A stretch of DNA of 64,000 nt, taken from contig JBGCGC010000015.1 of the NCBI GenBank assembly GCA_045110475.1, forward strand, positions 43,613 through 107,612. The letters are read 5' to 3'. Source of the DNA: Granulosicoccus sp045110475. GTDB lineage: Bacteria; Pseudomonadota; Gammaproteobacteria; Granulosicoccales; Granulosicoccaceae. Under the pieces are notes generated by a model that made no database searches, was not told the DNA's origin, and saw nothing but the letters and a program-made list of their open reading frames with translations. Of the stretch, positions 53,569 to 62,700 are shown in pieces (the stretch's first letter is position 1; each line of letters opens with the position of its first letter). A program made the translations under genes and the position numbers.

Positions 53569-53605
53569 GCGCTTGTACTAACAACCTTATAAGGATGCAC
53601 TCAAC

Positions 53606-54592
53606 ATGACCCAGCCAAAGCGCATAGCCATTACAGGCGCTGCCGGACAAATCTGTTATTCCATGCTGTTCCGCATTGCGGCGGGCGATATTTACGGCCC
53701 AGACCAACCCGTCAGCTTACACTTGCTGGAAATTACGCCAGCGCTTGGCCTGCTTGAGGCAGTCAAGATGGAGCTCGATGACTGCGCTTTCCCGCTACTC
53801 AATGACGTTGTGGTTACCGATGACCCCAAGGTTGCACTCTCCAACGTCGATGCCGCTCTGTTCGTCGGTGCAAAACCGCGCGGACCCGGCATGGAACGCA
53901 GTGACTTGATTACGGATAATGGCAAGATATTCAGCGCCCTTGGCGCAATTCTCAATGAGGTGGGTTCAAAGGATTGCAAGGTGTGTGTGGTGGGTAACCC
54001 TGCCAACACCAATGCTTACATTCTCAAGGCCAATGCACCCAACATTGATCCACGTAACATTACAGCACTCACGCGTCTTGACCATAACCGGGCACTGTCG
54101 CAACTGGCGAGCAAAACCGGCTCCAAGGTCGCTGATATCAACCGCATGGTCATCTGGGGCAACCACTCGACCACTCAGGTGCCGGACATCTCCTATGCCT
54201 CCATTGCCGGCAAGGCAGCCAGTGACATGGTAGATACTGCCTGGGCACACGATGATTTCATTCCTACCGTTGCCAAGCGTGGCGCGGCTGTCATCAATGC
54301 TCGCGGCAGCTCCAGCGCAGCATCCGCCGCCAATGGTGTGATTGATCACATGGCAACATGGATACAAGGCACGCCTGCTGGAGACTGGACCAGCATGGCC
54401 GTCCCCAGCGATGGCAGTTACGGAATTGACGAAGGGCTTATCTATTCATTCCCGGTAGAATGCAAAGACGGTGACTACACCATCGTCAGCGATCTCGATG
54501 TGCAAGATGTTATAAAAGAAAAGATGCTGGCCAGCCAGCAGGAATTACGCGAAGAACGCGATACCGTTGCCGCCTTATTGCCGGACGCCTGA
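53606..54592 (+). CDS. mdh: Malate dehydrogenase
   Basis: NAD-dependent TCA-cycle enzyme, 328 residues, of the type found in beta- and many gammaproteobacteria rather than the E. coli 312-residue form. The nucleotide-binding GAAGQICYSMLFRIA has Cys in a position normally occupied by Gly or Ala. Substrate and catalytic motifs include MERSDLI, LTRLDHNRALSQ and WGNHSTTQVPD with the catalytic His. It is a single gene behind a 300-bp upstream region and ends in a bidirectional terminator. Confidence 0.95.
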   Translation: MTQPKRIAITGAAGQICYSMLFRIAAGDIYGPDQPVSLHLLEITPALGLLEAVKMELDDCAFPLLNDVVVTDDPKVALSNVDAALFVGAKPRGPGMERSDLITDNGKIFSALGAILNEVGSKDCKVCVVGNPANTNAYILKANAPNIDPRNITALTRLDHNRALSQLASKTGSKVADINRMVIWGNHSTTQVPDISYASIAGKAASDMVDTAWAHDDFIPTVAKRGAAVINARGSSSAASAANGVIDHMATWIQGTPAGDWTSMAVPSDGSYGIDEGLIYSFPVECKDGDYTIVSDLDVQDVIKEKMLASQQELREERDTVAALLPDA

Positions 54593-54600
54593 GCCCTGCG

Positions 54601-54635
54601 GAATCTGCGCAGCACGCAAACCGCTGCGCAGATTC
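54601..54635. terminator. Bidirectional terminator between mdh and msrQ
   Basis: A perfect 13-bp stem (GAATCTGCGCAGC and its complement) around a 9-nt loop lies in the 59-bp gap between convergent mdh and msrQ. It is one of the strongest hairpins in the window; there is no long T-run. Confidence 0.65.
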
Positions 54636-54651
54636 ATGTACGAACGTTATT

Positions 54652-55248
54652 TCACCGTAGAAGCCTGACCAGACGATAGGCAAACAAAAGCATCAACAAC
54701 CCCAGATAGACAAAAGGCTCGATCAAATCGCCTTTGGCCAGCCACACGTAGTGCACAACCGCCGCAGTGCCCGCCAGGTAGACTGCACGATGCAGCAACG
54801 ACCAGCGTCGGCCCAGAAGCCGGACCATACCCCGCGTTGATGTCAATGCCAGAGGCAATAACAACAGGAAAGCTGTGGTGCCCGCCAGCACATAGGGTCG
54901 CTCTGCCAGATCTTCCCAGATCAATCTGATATCCAGCTGTTGATCGAGAACGGTGTAAATCAGCACATGTAACAGGGCGTAGAAAAAGGCAAACAGGCCC
55001 AGCATTCGACGCAAGCGTAGTGGCCATGTCTGTTTCAGCAGATGCCGTAGTGGCGTGACTGACAGGCTGATCAGCAACATACGGATGGCAAGCGTACCGG
55101 TCTGATCCGTGAGCGAATCAATGGGATTAGGACCCAGTTTTCCCGTCAACAAGGCGTGCACAAGATGAACAAAAGGTGCAAGTGCCGCCATGAAAACCAC
55201 GGGTTTGACCAATGCGCTCCATCGCAACACGCGCAACACAGATTCCAC
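54652..55248 (-). CDS. msrQ: Heme-containing membrane subunit MsrQ
   Basis: Inner-membrane heme b protein that passes electrons from the quinone pool to MsrP. It has about six hydrophobic helices, and the family segments MLLISLSVTPLRHLL, LRRMLGLFAFFYALLHVL with the heme His and LLGRRWSLLHRAVYLAGTAAVVHYVW. The exact start is uncertain: GTG 55248 gives 198 residues and GTG 55239 gives 195; a more upstream ATG at 55434 runs into msrP and was rejected. It follows msrP by 35 bases. Confidence 0.88.
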   Translation of the reverse strand: MESVLRVLRWSALVKPVVFMAALAPFVHLVHALLTGKLGPNPIDSLTDQTGTLAIRMLLISLSVTPLRHLLKQTWPLRLRRMLGLFAFFYALLHVLIYTVLDQQLDIRLIWEDLAERPYVLAGTTAFLLLLPLALTSTRGMVRLLGRRWSLLHRAVYLAGTAAVVHYVWLAKGDLIEPFVYLGLLMLLFAYRLVRLLR

Positions 55249-55283
55249 GCTGGCGGGCGTCGAAGCCCTATCTGTTCGATGCC

Positions 55284-56249
55284 CTAGTGGAATTTTTGTA
55301 GGTCCATGCCATCGTAGAGACCAGCCACCAGTTCCGCATAGCCATTCATGAAAGCGGTATCCACCTTGCCGGCAAACAATGCCGCAAAACCGCTGGTGTC
55401 GCCAGACAAGCGACGTTCTTTGGATTGCGACCAACGTGGATGACTGCGATCGGGATTCACGTTGCTGTAAAACCCGTATTCGTTAGGAGCTGACATGTTC
55501 CAGCTGGTAACCGGCATTTCCTCAACGAAGCTGATACGCACCACCGACTTGATGCTCTTGTACCCGTATTTCCAGGGCACGACAAGGCGGATCGGGGCAC
55601 CGTTCTGGTTAGGCATCTCCTGCCCGTACAGACCGATGGACAGCATCGTCAGCGGATGCATGGCTTCATCCATGCGCAGCCCTTCCCTGTAAGGCCATTC
55701 CAGAACGTTGCGACGTATACCGGGAAGATCCTCCTGTACAACTGTCTCAAACGCCACATACCTGGCTTTTGAATTGGGTTCTACCCGTTTAATGAGATCG
55801 GCGAGAGAGAACCCGTTCCATGGAATAACCATGGACCACGCTTCAACGCAGCGCATCCGGTAAATCCGCTCCTCAATGGCATGTGGCTTCAGGACGTCTT
55901 CCAGCGTGTATACACCCGGCTTGGCACATTCGCCGTCGATGGTGATGCTCCATGGCTCTGTCTTGAGACGCTCAGCGTTCCGCTCAGGATCGCCCTTGTC
56001 TGTGCCTAACTCATAGAAATTATTGTACGTAGTGACTGTTTTCAACGAACTGAGTTCTTCGTCGGTACTGAAGTCGCTCTTGACAATGGGCCCGGCAAGC
56101 TCATTTGCCGCTGCTGCTGTGGGCGCAGCAATCAGCCCCCCAATCCCTGCAGCCACCGAGGCCTGCAGAAGTTGTCGGCGTTTCCGAAAAACATCATGCG
56201 GAGTAATTTCGCTGCTGCGAATACCTGCAAGCTTCATCCAGTCTGTCAT
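55284..56249 (-). CDS. msrP: Periplasmic methionine sulfoxide reductase MsrP
   Basis: Molybdenum enzyme that repairs oxidised methionines in periplasmic proteins, with electrons from MsrQ. The N-terminus has a twin-arginine-like motif (KRRQLLQ) and hydrophobic stretch, consistent with Tat export after cofactor loading. The molybdenum-ligating Cys134 lies in MRCVEAWSM, and VVPWKYGYKSIKSVVRI is a family signature. At 321 residues it is typical. It leads the msrP-msrQ operon. Confidence 0.95.
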   Translation of the reverse strand: MTDWMKLAGIRSSEITPHDVFRKRRQLLQASVAAGIGGLIAAPTAAAANELAGPIVKSDFSTDEELSSLKTVTTYNNFYELGTDKGDPERNAERLKTEPWSITIDGECAKPGVYTLEDVLKPHAIEERIYRMRCVEAWSMVIPWNGFSLADLIKRVEPNSKARYVAFETVVQEDLPGIRRNVLEWPYREGLRMDEAMHPLTMLSIGLYGQEMPNQNGAPIRLVVPWKYGYKSIKSVVRISFVEEMPVTSWNMSAPNEYGFYSNVNPDRSHPRWSQSKERRLSGDTSGFAALFAGKVDTAFMNGYAELVAGLYDGMDLQKFH

Positions 56250-56559
56250 GGGCGTCTATTCTCCGGGGGTCTGTTATCCAGCTTTTATCGTTTTGAGCAA
56301 GGTAAAAATACCTGCGTTCACCGACGCTTTTAATACCTGCATGTGACAAAGTCTGTGGAACTTCAGCCGACCCGTAACATCTGACATTTGCACAGGTTAC
56401 ATGGTCAAACCAACAGCCTCATCACCGTCTAATATGGAGTATGACGTCAACAAGCTCAAACGGTTCACTTTTACGCGCTCTCAAACAGCGGCCTTTGGCC
56501 CGATTCCTGAATTACCAGCGCACCGGCCGACGATGGCCAACCCTTCAAATTCAAGGTGA
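56250..56559. other. 310-bp region between msrP and the DUF4011-like gene
   Basis: Mostly unremarkable. At 56533-56559 an ATG-initiated stretch of eight codons (MANPSNSR) runs in the same frame into a TGA, immediately followed by the GTG taken as start of the next gene. No ribosome site precedes that ATG. It may be a chance upstream reading frame or the remains of an earlier start. Confidence 0.4.
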
Positions 56560-58635
56560 GTGCGACTCTTCGTGGAAGTATTAAGCGGTAATCAGGCCGG
56601 CTCCAAACACTCGAGAAGACACTCGGATCGTTATCCGCTCGTCGAAAATCGTCTGCTTGACTGGGCAGCACATGATTCGGATATTGCGCTGTTGCCGCAC
56701 TCTCCTCTGGCGCTGGTGGATGTGTTATCCCAGCAAGGAGGTTATCTGGATCTTGTTCCTCAAAAATATCTGTCTGACGACCTCAATTCTGCCGAGGCAA
56801 GCGATAATTGTGAGACGGCCGCGCCAACTACGAAAAAAGCTCGAGAGGACAGGCGCTCCACGAGACAACGGATCAATCTACTGACACAACATTCAGAGGC
56901 CGAACTTCTGCGGCAGTGCAAAAAAATCCTGGTCGAAAATGCGCTCATCAAGAACAAAGGCGACAGGCAATTGTATCTGGCAGCAGGCTTTATCAGCTGG
57001 CCTGAGGCCACAAACGCAGAAACCCGGCAACGCGCCCCGTTACTGTTATACCCTGCGTTGCTGGTTCGCATTCCTGACACGCAACGCTACGAGATTCGCC
57101 TTGCTGGCGACACGCCGGAGTTCAACATGACTCTGGTAAAGCACATAGAGGAGCGCTTTGAGTGTTCATTACCAACATTCGATGAGGATACGCCTCTGGT
57201 TGATCTATTCGCGCAAATGGCAGAATCCGTACAGGGGGCAAACGTACTGGAGCTTGAATTCGATATTGCCCTCGGAAGTGCCGCGTTCATCAACGCCAGA
57301 AGTGCATCAGATGACATCCGCCTTCCTGACGTTCCGGCATTGTTCGATGTTGCGCTCGCGATGAGTATTACGGGCAACAAGAGCCTTGAACACCTGACAG
57401 CCTTGTTACAACTTATCCCGGACTTTAGCCTGTCCAATTCGACAGAGCATGACGATCAGCAGCAGGATGATGCGTCCCCCATGAAAAGCGCTGCTCGACT
57501 GCGTCGTTACTCGGCCAAGCTTGCGGCTGAAGGTCTCGATCACGTCGAATTCAGACAACTACCATCCCTGCCCTCGCTGATGGCCAGGTGGACAGACCTG
57601 ATGACCGACGCCGGATCAACGCACACGATCTCACAGGTGCTTGATCTGCGTGATATGTCTGCCAGAGAACTCATCAAGCTTGCTGGCATCATCGAGCTGA
57701 TCGACAAGGCACCGGACAGCATAGAACAATGGGGGCACGGAGACCTGTGTTTCGCAAATAGTGCTGTGCTGGTGCGCCGGGCGCAACATCAGGCAAAGCT
57801 GATTGAAGATGAACTGCAAGCCCTGCAGGAACACTTTCAACTGGACAAAGTGCCAGCCAAATCACAGCTTCTCAGTCTCATGAACGAGTTGGGAGGCAAC
57901 ATGGAAACAGAGCCTGATCTGGTCGATGCAGACTACTTCAACGCTCGACGGCAGTTCATGGAATTCAGTACCAAGAAGGCTGCCAATCTCACTGCCGAGC
58001 ACAGAAGGTCATTATCGCAACTGGCAAAGGTGCTGCGTTTTCGCGAGTTGTTCGTGAACAACATCGAATACCGCTCGGCGCTTGGTAAGGGTTACAAGGG
58101 TTTGCGCACCAATTGGCCCATGTTGTTGCAAAACAGTGAGTACGCGCGCGAACTCAGTGAGGTGATTGGATCTGAAAATCTGGCGGCCTCTATCATTAAC
58201 AACTGGACGTCCTTTCGCGAGAGTTTTTCGCGCGAACTTGAAATATTACAGCAAGCGGCAGAAGCGACTCGACGTCTGCTCGGGATTGTTGGCAAGCGCT
58301 GGCAGACGCAACCTGTATCAGCCTTGTCCGCCCACTCGGCTCTGGTAGCTGGTCGCCTGCAGGAGTGGCGAGAGCAGTATGGCTCAGTTGAAAGCCATGC
58401 GGATAAAACAGCGGCCATGGTGCTGTCAAGCTTCTCCGGCCAGTCGATGGATCATGTGCTGGTTGAGACTCAGGTGGATGAGGCGCAAAGCCGTATTCGT
58501 CGACAACTGGCCGAAGGGAAAATCAATATCGAACAGATTAACGATACGCTGGGCTGGTTGTCGGAAGCTATTGCGACCGCATCGGAGAATAATCTGGATA
58601 TCGAATCGATTGTCGAGCATTTACAGATAGCCTGA
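56560..58635 (+). CDS. Large protein resembling the N-terminal and insert regions of DUF4011 helicases, without motor motifs
   Basis: 691 residues, no signal peptide or membrane helix. Residues ~25-60 (VENRLLDWAAHDSD...) and ~130-215 (DRQLYLAAGFISWPEA, RAPLLLYPALLVRI, then an EERFECSLP block) resemble DUF4011, the N-terminal domain of large superfamily-1 helicases often linked to nucleases. Residues ~480-640 (LGKGYKGLRTNWPMLL... and a coiled helical region) resemble the helical insert of those helicases. No Walker A, Walker B or nuclease motif is present. The start is the GTG at 56560, right after an in-frame TGA. It is flanked by msrP and the HAD gene and has no obvious partner; assignment is tentative. 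Confidence 0.6.
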   Translation: MRLFVEVLSGNQAGSKHSRRHSDRYPLVENRLLDWAAHDSDIALLPHSPLALVDVLSQQGGYLDLVPQKYLSDDLNSAEASDNCETAAPTTKKAREDRRSTRQRINLLTQHSEAELLRQCKKILVENALIKNKGDRQLYLAAGFISWPEATNAETRQRAPLLLYPALLVRIPDTQRYEIRLAGDTPEFNMTLVKHIEERFECSLPTFDEDTPLVDLFAQMAESVQGANVLELEFDIALGSAAFINARSASDDIRLPDVPALFDVALAMSITGNKSLEHLTALLQLIPDFSLSNSTEHDDQQQDDASPMKSAARLRRYSAKLAAEGLDHVEFRQLPSLPSLMARWTDLMTDAGSTHTISQVLDLRDMSARELIKLAGIIELIDKAPDSIEQWGHGDLCFANSAVLVRRAQHQAKLIEDELQALQEHFQLDKVPAKSQLLSLMNELGGNMETEPDLVDADYFNARRQFMEFSTKKAANLTAEHRRSLSQLAKVLRFRELFVNNIEYRSALGKGYKGLRTNWPMLLQNSEYARELSEVIGSENLAASIINNWTSFRESFSRELEILQQAAEATRRLLGIVGKRWQTQPVSALSAHSALVAGRLQEWREQYGSVESHADKTAAMVLSSFSGQSMDHVLVETQVDEAQSRIRRQLAEGKINIEQINDTLGWLSEAIATASENNLDIESIVEHLQIA

Positions 58636-58643
58636 CGCCAGAA

Positions 58644-58750
58644 ACTGTCATTCCCGCTTAACGCCGTACCCGCCGCGTAGCTTCATCATTCTTCGATAAA
58701 TCTGTCATTTGCATGAACCGCCGTCACTTTTGCGAAAGCGGGAATACAGT
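58644..58750. repeat. TCATTCCCGC-type inverted-repeat element
   Basis: ACTGTCATTCCCGCTT (58644-58659) pairs, with one extra base, to AAGCGGGAATACAGT (58736-58750). The TGTCATTCCCGC / GCGGGAAT ends are of a kind that I recall as dispersed intergenic repeats in many proteobacteria. It lies in the convergent gap between the DUF4011-like gene and the HAD gene and may serve as a terminator. Confidence 0.55.
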
Positions 58751-58815
58751 GTCTGAGAGCATTGGATCGCTACGGACAAAGAACATGCATCGAGTATTCG
58801 TCCAGTTCCGAACCC

Positions 58816-59730
58816 TTAAGTCGTAGGCACAATGTAGTCCGGCCGAATCCCACTACGAGCGATAGCAGCCTCAACATCCAGCCCTCTTAACAAGCCATGA
58901 TCGGTAACCAGGACGGTCTTCCAGCCTGCCTGTGCACCGCCGAGAATATCGGTGTGCAAGGTATCGCCCACCATGGCGATTCTTGCGGGGTCGACGCCTG
59001 CGAGCGTCTCGCGCACCAAGGCAAACGCATTGTCAAAAGGCTTGCCAAAAAACTGCGGAATTGCCAGCCCCTCATCCTGAAGCGCGTGAGCGTACATGCC
59101 TGGTTCCCTGGACAACTGGCCGACCTGTGGTGCGACAAGATCAGGATTACCTACCAGAACGGGCCGTGAACTTGTGGCCAGTGCTTTGGCCAGCAAAGCG
59201 TGTCTCTGTGCATTCCAGATTCGCGCACCCAGTAATACAAAGCCATCACAACTTTCATAGACTGATTCATCATCTTCCAGAACGACACCATCATCGACCA
59301 GCGTCGATAGCTCTGACTCTTCTACCGCCACAAAACCCCAGCGCATGGTTTTATGTTTAATCAGTTCGCGAGCCAAAGCATCGCGACTGGAAACCACTTC
59401 AGTGGCATCGAACTGCATACCCCACGCGAGATATTTAGCCATGGTTCGAGTAGACGGTAACGTTGCCCCATTGGTCAGCACGCGAACCTGCTTGCCACTG
59501 GCACGCAAGCCAGCCACCCTGTCAACAGCTCCCGGAACAGTAGACTCACCAATATTCAATACACCAAAGCCGTCAAGCACAAAGCAGTCGATGTCATCGA
59601 CCAGCTCACCCAAGTGTGCGCGGTGAATCGACTTTGCAGGGAACGTCGCACTTGGCAATCGAGGCTGAATGGTTTCGTACCGTTCAACGGCCATGGCGGT
59701 TGTGGGAGCCGTTCCTTCAAGCAGATTCAT
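58816..59730 (-). CDS. HAD-superfamily class IIA phosphatase-like protein
   Basis: 304-residue HAD protein of the class IIA (NagD/pyridoxal-phosphatase-like) branch. Motif I is VLDGFGVLN, giving nucleophile Asp53, but the usual Asp two residues on is Phe55; families with a W or F there, such as the TIGR01459 group, are known. Motif II is TNGAT, the Lys is in FGKPFDNAF, and motif IV is MVGDTLHTDILGGAQAGW. The start ATG 59730 overlaps the purL stop (ATGA); an upstream ATG at 59739 overlaps by 13 bases. Substrate unknown, possibly linked to purine or cofactor phosphates. Confidence 0.82.
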   Translation of the reverse strand: MNLLEGTAPTTAMAVERYETIQPRLPSATFPAKSIHRAHLGELVDDIDCFVLDGFGVLNIGESTVPGAVDRVAGLRASGKQVRVLTNGATLPSTRTMAKYLAWGMQFDATEVVSSRDALARELIKHKTMRWGFVAVEESELSTLVDDGVVLEDDESVYESCDGFVLLGARIWNAQRHALLAKALATSSRPVLVGNPDLVAPQVGQLSREPGMYAHALQDEGLAIPQFFGKPFDNAFALVRETLAGVDPARIAMVGDTLHTDILGGAQAGWKTVLVTDHGLLRGLDVEAAIARSGIRPDYIVPTT

Positions 59731-62700
59731 GACACCCATACTCTTGCGTTTTCAAACATTTTCAACCAGGGACCTCTTTCACCCCATTGCGGCGGCGTCC
59801 ACGAATTACTCACCGTGCGATAGACTCGCTCAGGGTGCGGCATCATGATAGTGACCCTGCCGTCAGCGCTGCACAAACCTGTGATACCAAACGGCGAACC
59901 GTTGGGGTTCAACGGGTATTGTTCAGTCATGTTACCCAGATTATCCACAAAACCTAATGCCACAGGAGCAGCCTTTGCCTGCTTATCGGACTCGAACACT
60001 GCCAGACCCTCACCATGCGCCACAGCGACTGGCAAACGCGAACCCACCATGTCGTTGAATAATATTGACGGTGAGTCATAGACCTCTACCGTTGCAACAC
60101 GGGCCTCATATTGTTCCGAAAAGTTCTTGACAAATCGTGGCCAGTTATCCGCACCGGGAATGAGTTCGGACAGACGCGAGAGCATTTGACACCCATTACA
60201 AACTCCCAGTGAAAAGCTGTCTTCACGTTCAAAATAACGCTGGAACATAGTCGCAAGCTTATCGTTGAACAGGATGGAGTTTGCCCAGCCACCCCCTGCA
60301 CCCAGTACATCACCAAAAGAAAAACCACCACAAGCGGCAAGGCCCTTGAAGTGCGCAAGATCCAGTCGCCCTTCGGCAAGGTCGCTCATGTGTACATCTA
60401 CAGTATCGAAACCTGCCGCATCGAAGGCAGCAGCCATTTCCATTTGCCCGTTAACACCTTGTTCTCTTAAAATGGCAATAGCCGGTCGCGTGTTGGCGAT
60501 AGCAGGCGCTGTATCGAATATCGACACTGACGGATCAAACGTGAGTACCGGTGACAAACCTGGATCATCAGTCTTGCTGATTTGCAGCAGCTCTTGTTCA
60601 GCAGCCACCGGGTTATCCCGACGACGCTGCATCTGATAACTTGTCTGCCACCACTTGGCGCGTAACCCGGATATGCCTTCGTTGAACAACAAATGGGTTC
60701 CCTGCCATATTTCAAGTTGAGGGGTCTCGCTGAAACCACCTATAGGATGAACAACATCACTCAACCCGAATGCATCCATGATGGCCAAAACCTGTGCATA
60801 TTGTGAATCGCGCACTTGCATGACACCACCAAGCTCTTCGTTAAACAACGTGGCAATTTCATCCGGTGGCAGGCTGTTCAGATTGATTTTCAATCCTCTG
60901 TTGCTGGCAAACGCCATCTCTGCCAGTGTCACGAACAAGCCACCGTCCGACCGATCGTGCCAGGCCAGTATCAGGTTATGTTGAATCAGATGCTGTATGG
61001 CATTGAACATGCCTTTCAACAGGGCCGGGTCATCAACATCCGGTGTTGTCACGCCAAGCTTCTCGTGTACCTGCGCCAGTGCCGATCCGCCCATGCGATT
61101 CTGCCCTGCTCCCAGATCCATCAACAACAGTTGAGTATCACCACAATCGCTACGCAGTTGTGGCGTGAGGGTTTTGCGCACATCCTTGACTGCGGCAAAA
61201 GCGGTCACAATAAGTGACAGGGGGGCTGTCACACTCTGCGACTGACCATCGCTCTCCCACAAGGTTTTCATCGATAGCGAATCCTTGCCCACAGGAATGG
61301 CAATGCCCAATGCCGGCGCCAGTTCCAGTCCAACCGCCCGCACAGCATCGAACAATGCAGCATCTTCTCCAGTGTGCCCACAAGCCGCCATCCAGTTAGC
61401 AGACAACTTGATGTTTGAGACATCGCCAATGTCGGCAGCGATACTGTTGGTCAGGGATTCCGCAAGGGCCATGCGGGCGGAGGCTGCCGGGTTCAGCAAT
61501 GCAAGGGGTGTTCGTTCACCCATGGCCATCGCTTCGCCTGCGTAGCCTTTGTAATCTGCGATAGTGACCGCCACATCAGCCACTGGCATCTGCCAGGGGC
61601 CGACCAGTTGATCTTGCGCAACCTGACCCGTAATGCTCCTGTCACCAATGGTGATGAGAAAGTTTTTAGCAGCAACGGCCGGCAGATCAAGTACGCGACT
61701 GACCGCCTCATCAAGAACGATACCGGTGGTTGTAAAGTCATCACTGGCTTGCTGGCGATGACTTGCATCAATAGACAACTTTGGCGGCTTGCCGAGCAAC
61801 ACATCCAGCGGCATGTGTACCGGATAATTGTCGAAAACCGAATCGGCTACCTTCAGCATCTTCTCTTCGGTTGCGCATCCTACGACTGCGTAAAGACAAC
61901 GTTCGCGGGCACATAGCGCTTCGAACGTTGTCAGCCTGTCAGCATCCACTGCCATGACATAACGCTCCTGCGATTCGTTACTCCAGATTCCCATCGGAGA
62001 CATGCCCGGCTCGTCATTGAGAATCTTGCGCAATTCAAATTCTCCACCACGGCCAGCATCATTAATAAGTTCTGGCAAGGCATTGGACAAACCACCAGCC
62101 CCCACATCATGTATCGACAGAATCGGGCTGTTCTCGCCCATCGCCACACAGCGGTCAATCACCTCCTGACAACGACGCTGCATTTCCGGATTACCGCGTT
62201 GTACTGAGGCAAAATCCAGTTCGCTGTCACCTTGTCCACTGGCCACTGACGAGGCGGCACCACCGCCCAGACCGATAAGCATCGAAGGCCCGCCTATGAC
62301 AACGATAGCCGCGCCAACAGGAACGGGTAATTTATCAATATTGCCAGGGCGAATATTGCCCATACCGCCAGCGATCATGATGGGCTTGTGATAACCACGC
62401 ATTTCCCTTGCGCCATCGGCGTAGCCCACCTCCTGACAATAGGTTCGAAAATACCCGCCGAGATTGGGTCGCCCGAATTCATTGTTGAAAGCCGCCGCAC
62501 CAATTGGCCCCTCCAACATGATCTGATAAGCCGAGGCCAAGCGATCCGGCTTATCGGTAAAACTCTCCCAAGGCTGCGAATAGTCGGGTATGGCCAGGTT
62601 GGATACGCTGAAACCACACAAGCCGGCTTTGGGTTTCGAGCCGTTGCCGACAGCACCTTCATCGCGGATTTCACCACCTGATCCGGTTGCGGCACCTGGA

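Larger units (their letters stand above)
52923..53605. other. 683-bp gene-free region between nrdR and mdh
   Basis: Holds a large imperfect foldback element (53093-53289) and two small dyads in the presumed mdh promoter (53532-53549 and 53556-53568). No frame shows conserved features or a good ribosome site. Confidence 0.7.

Noticed and set aside
55249..55434. Upstream ATG start of MsrQ
   Set aside because: It would overlap the msrP coding region by 150 bases and adds non-hydrophobic, non-conserved sequence.
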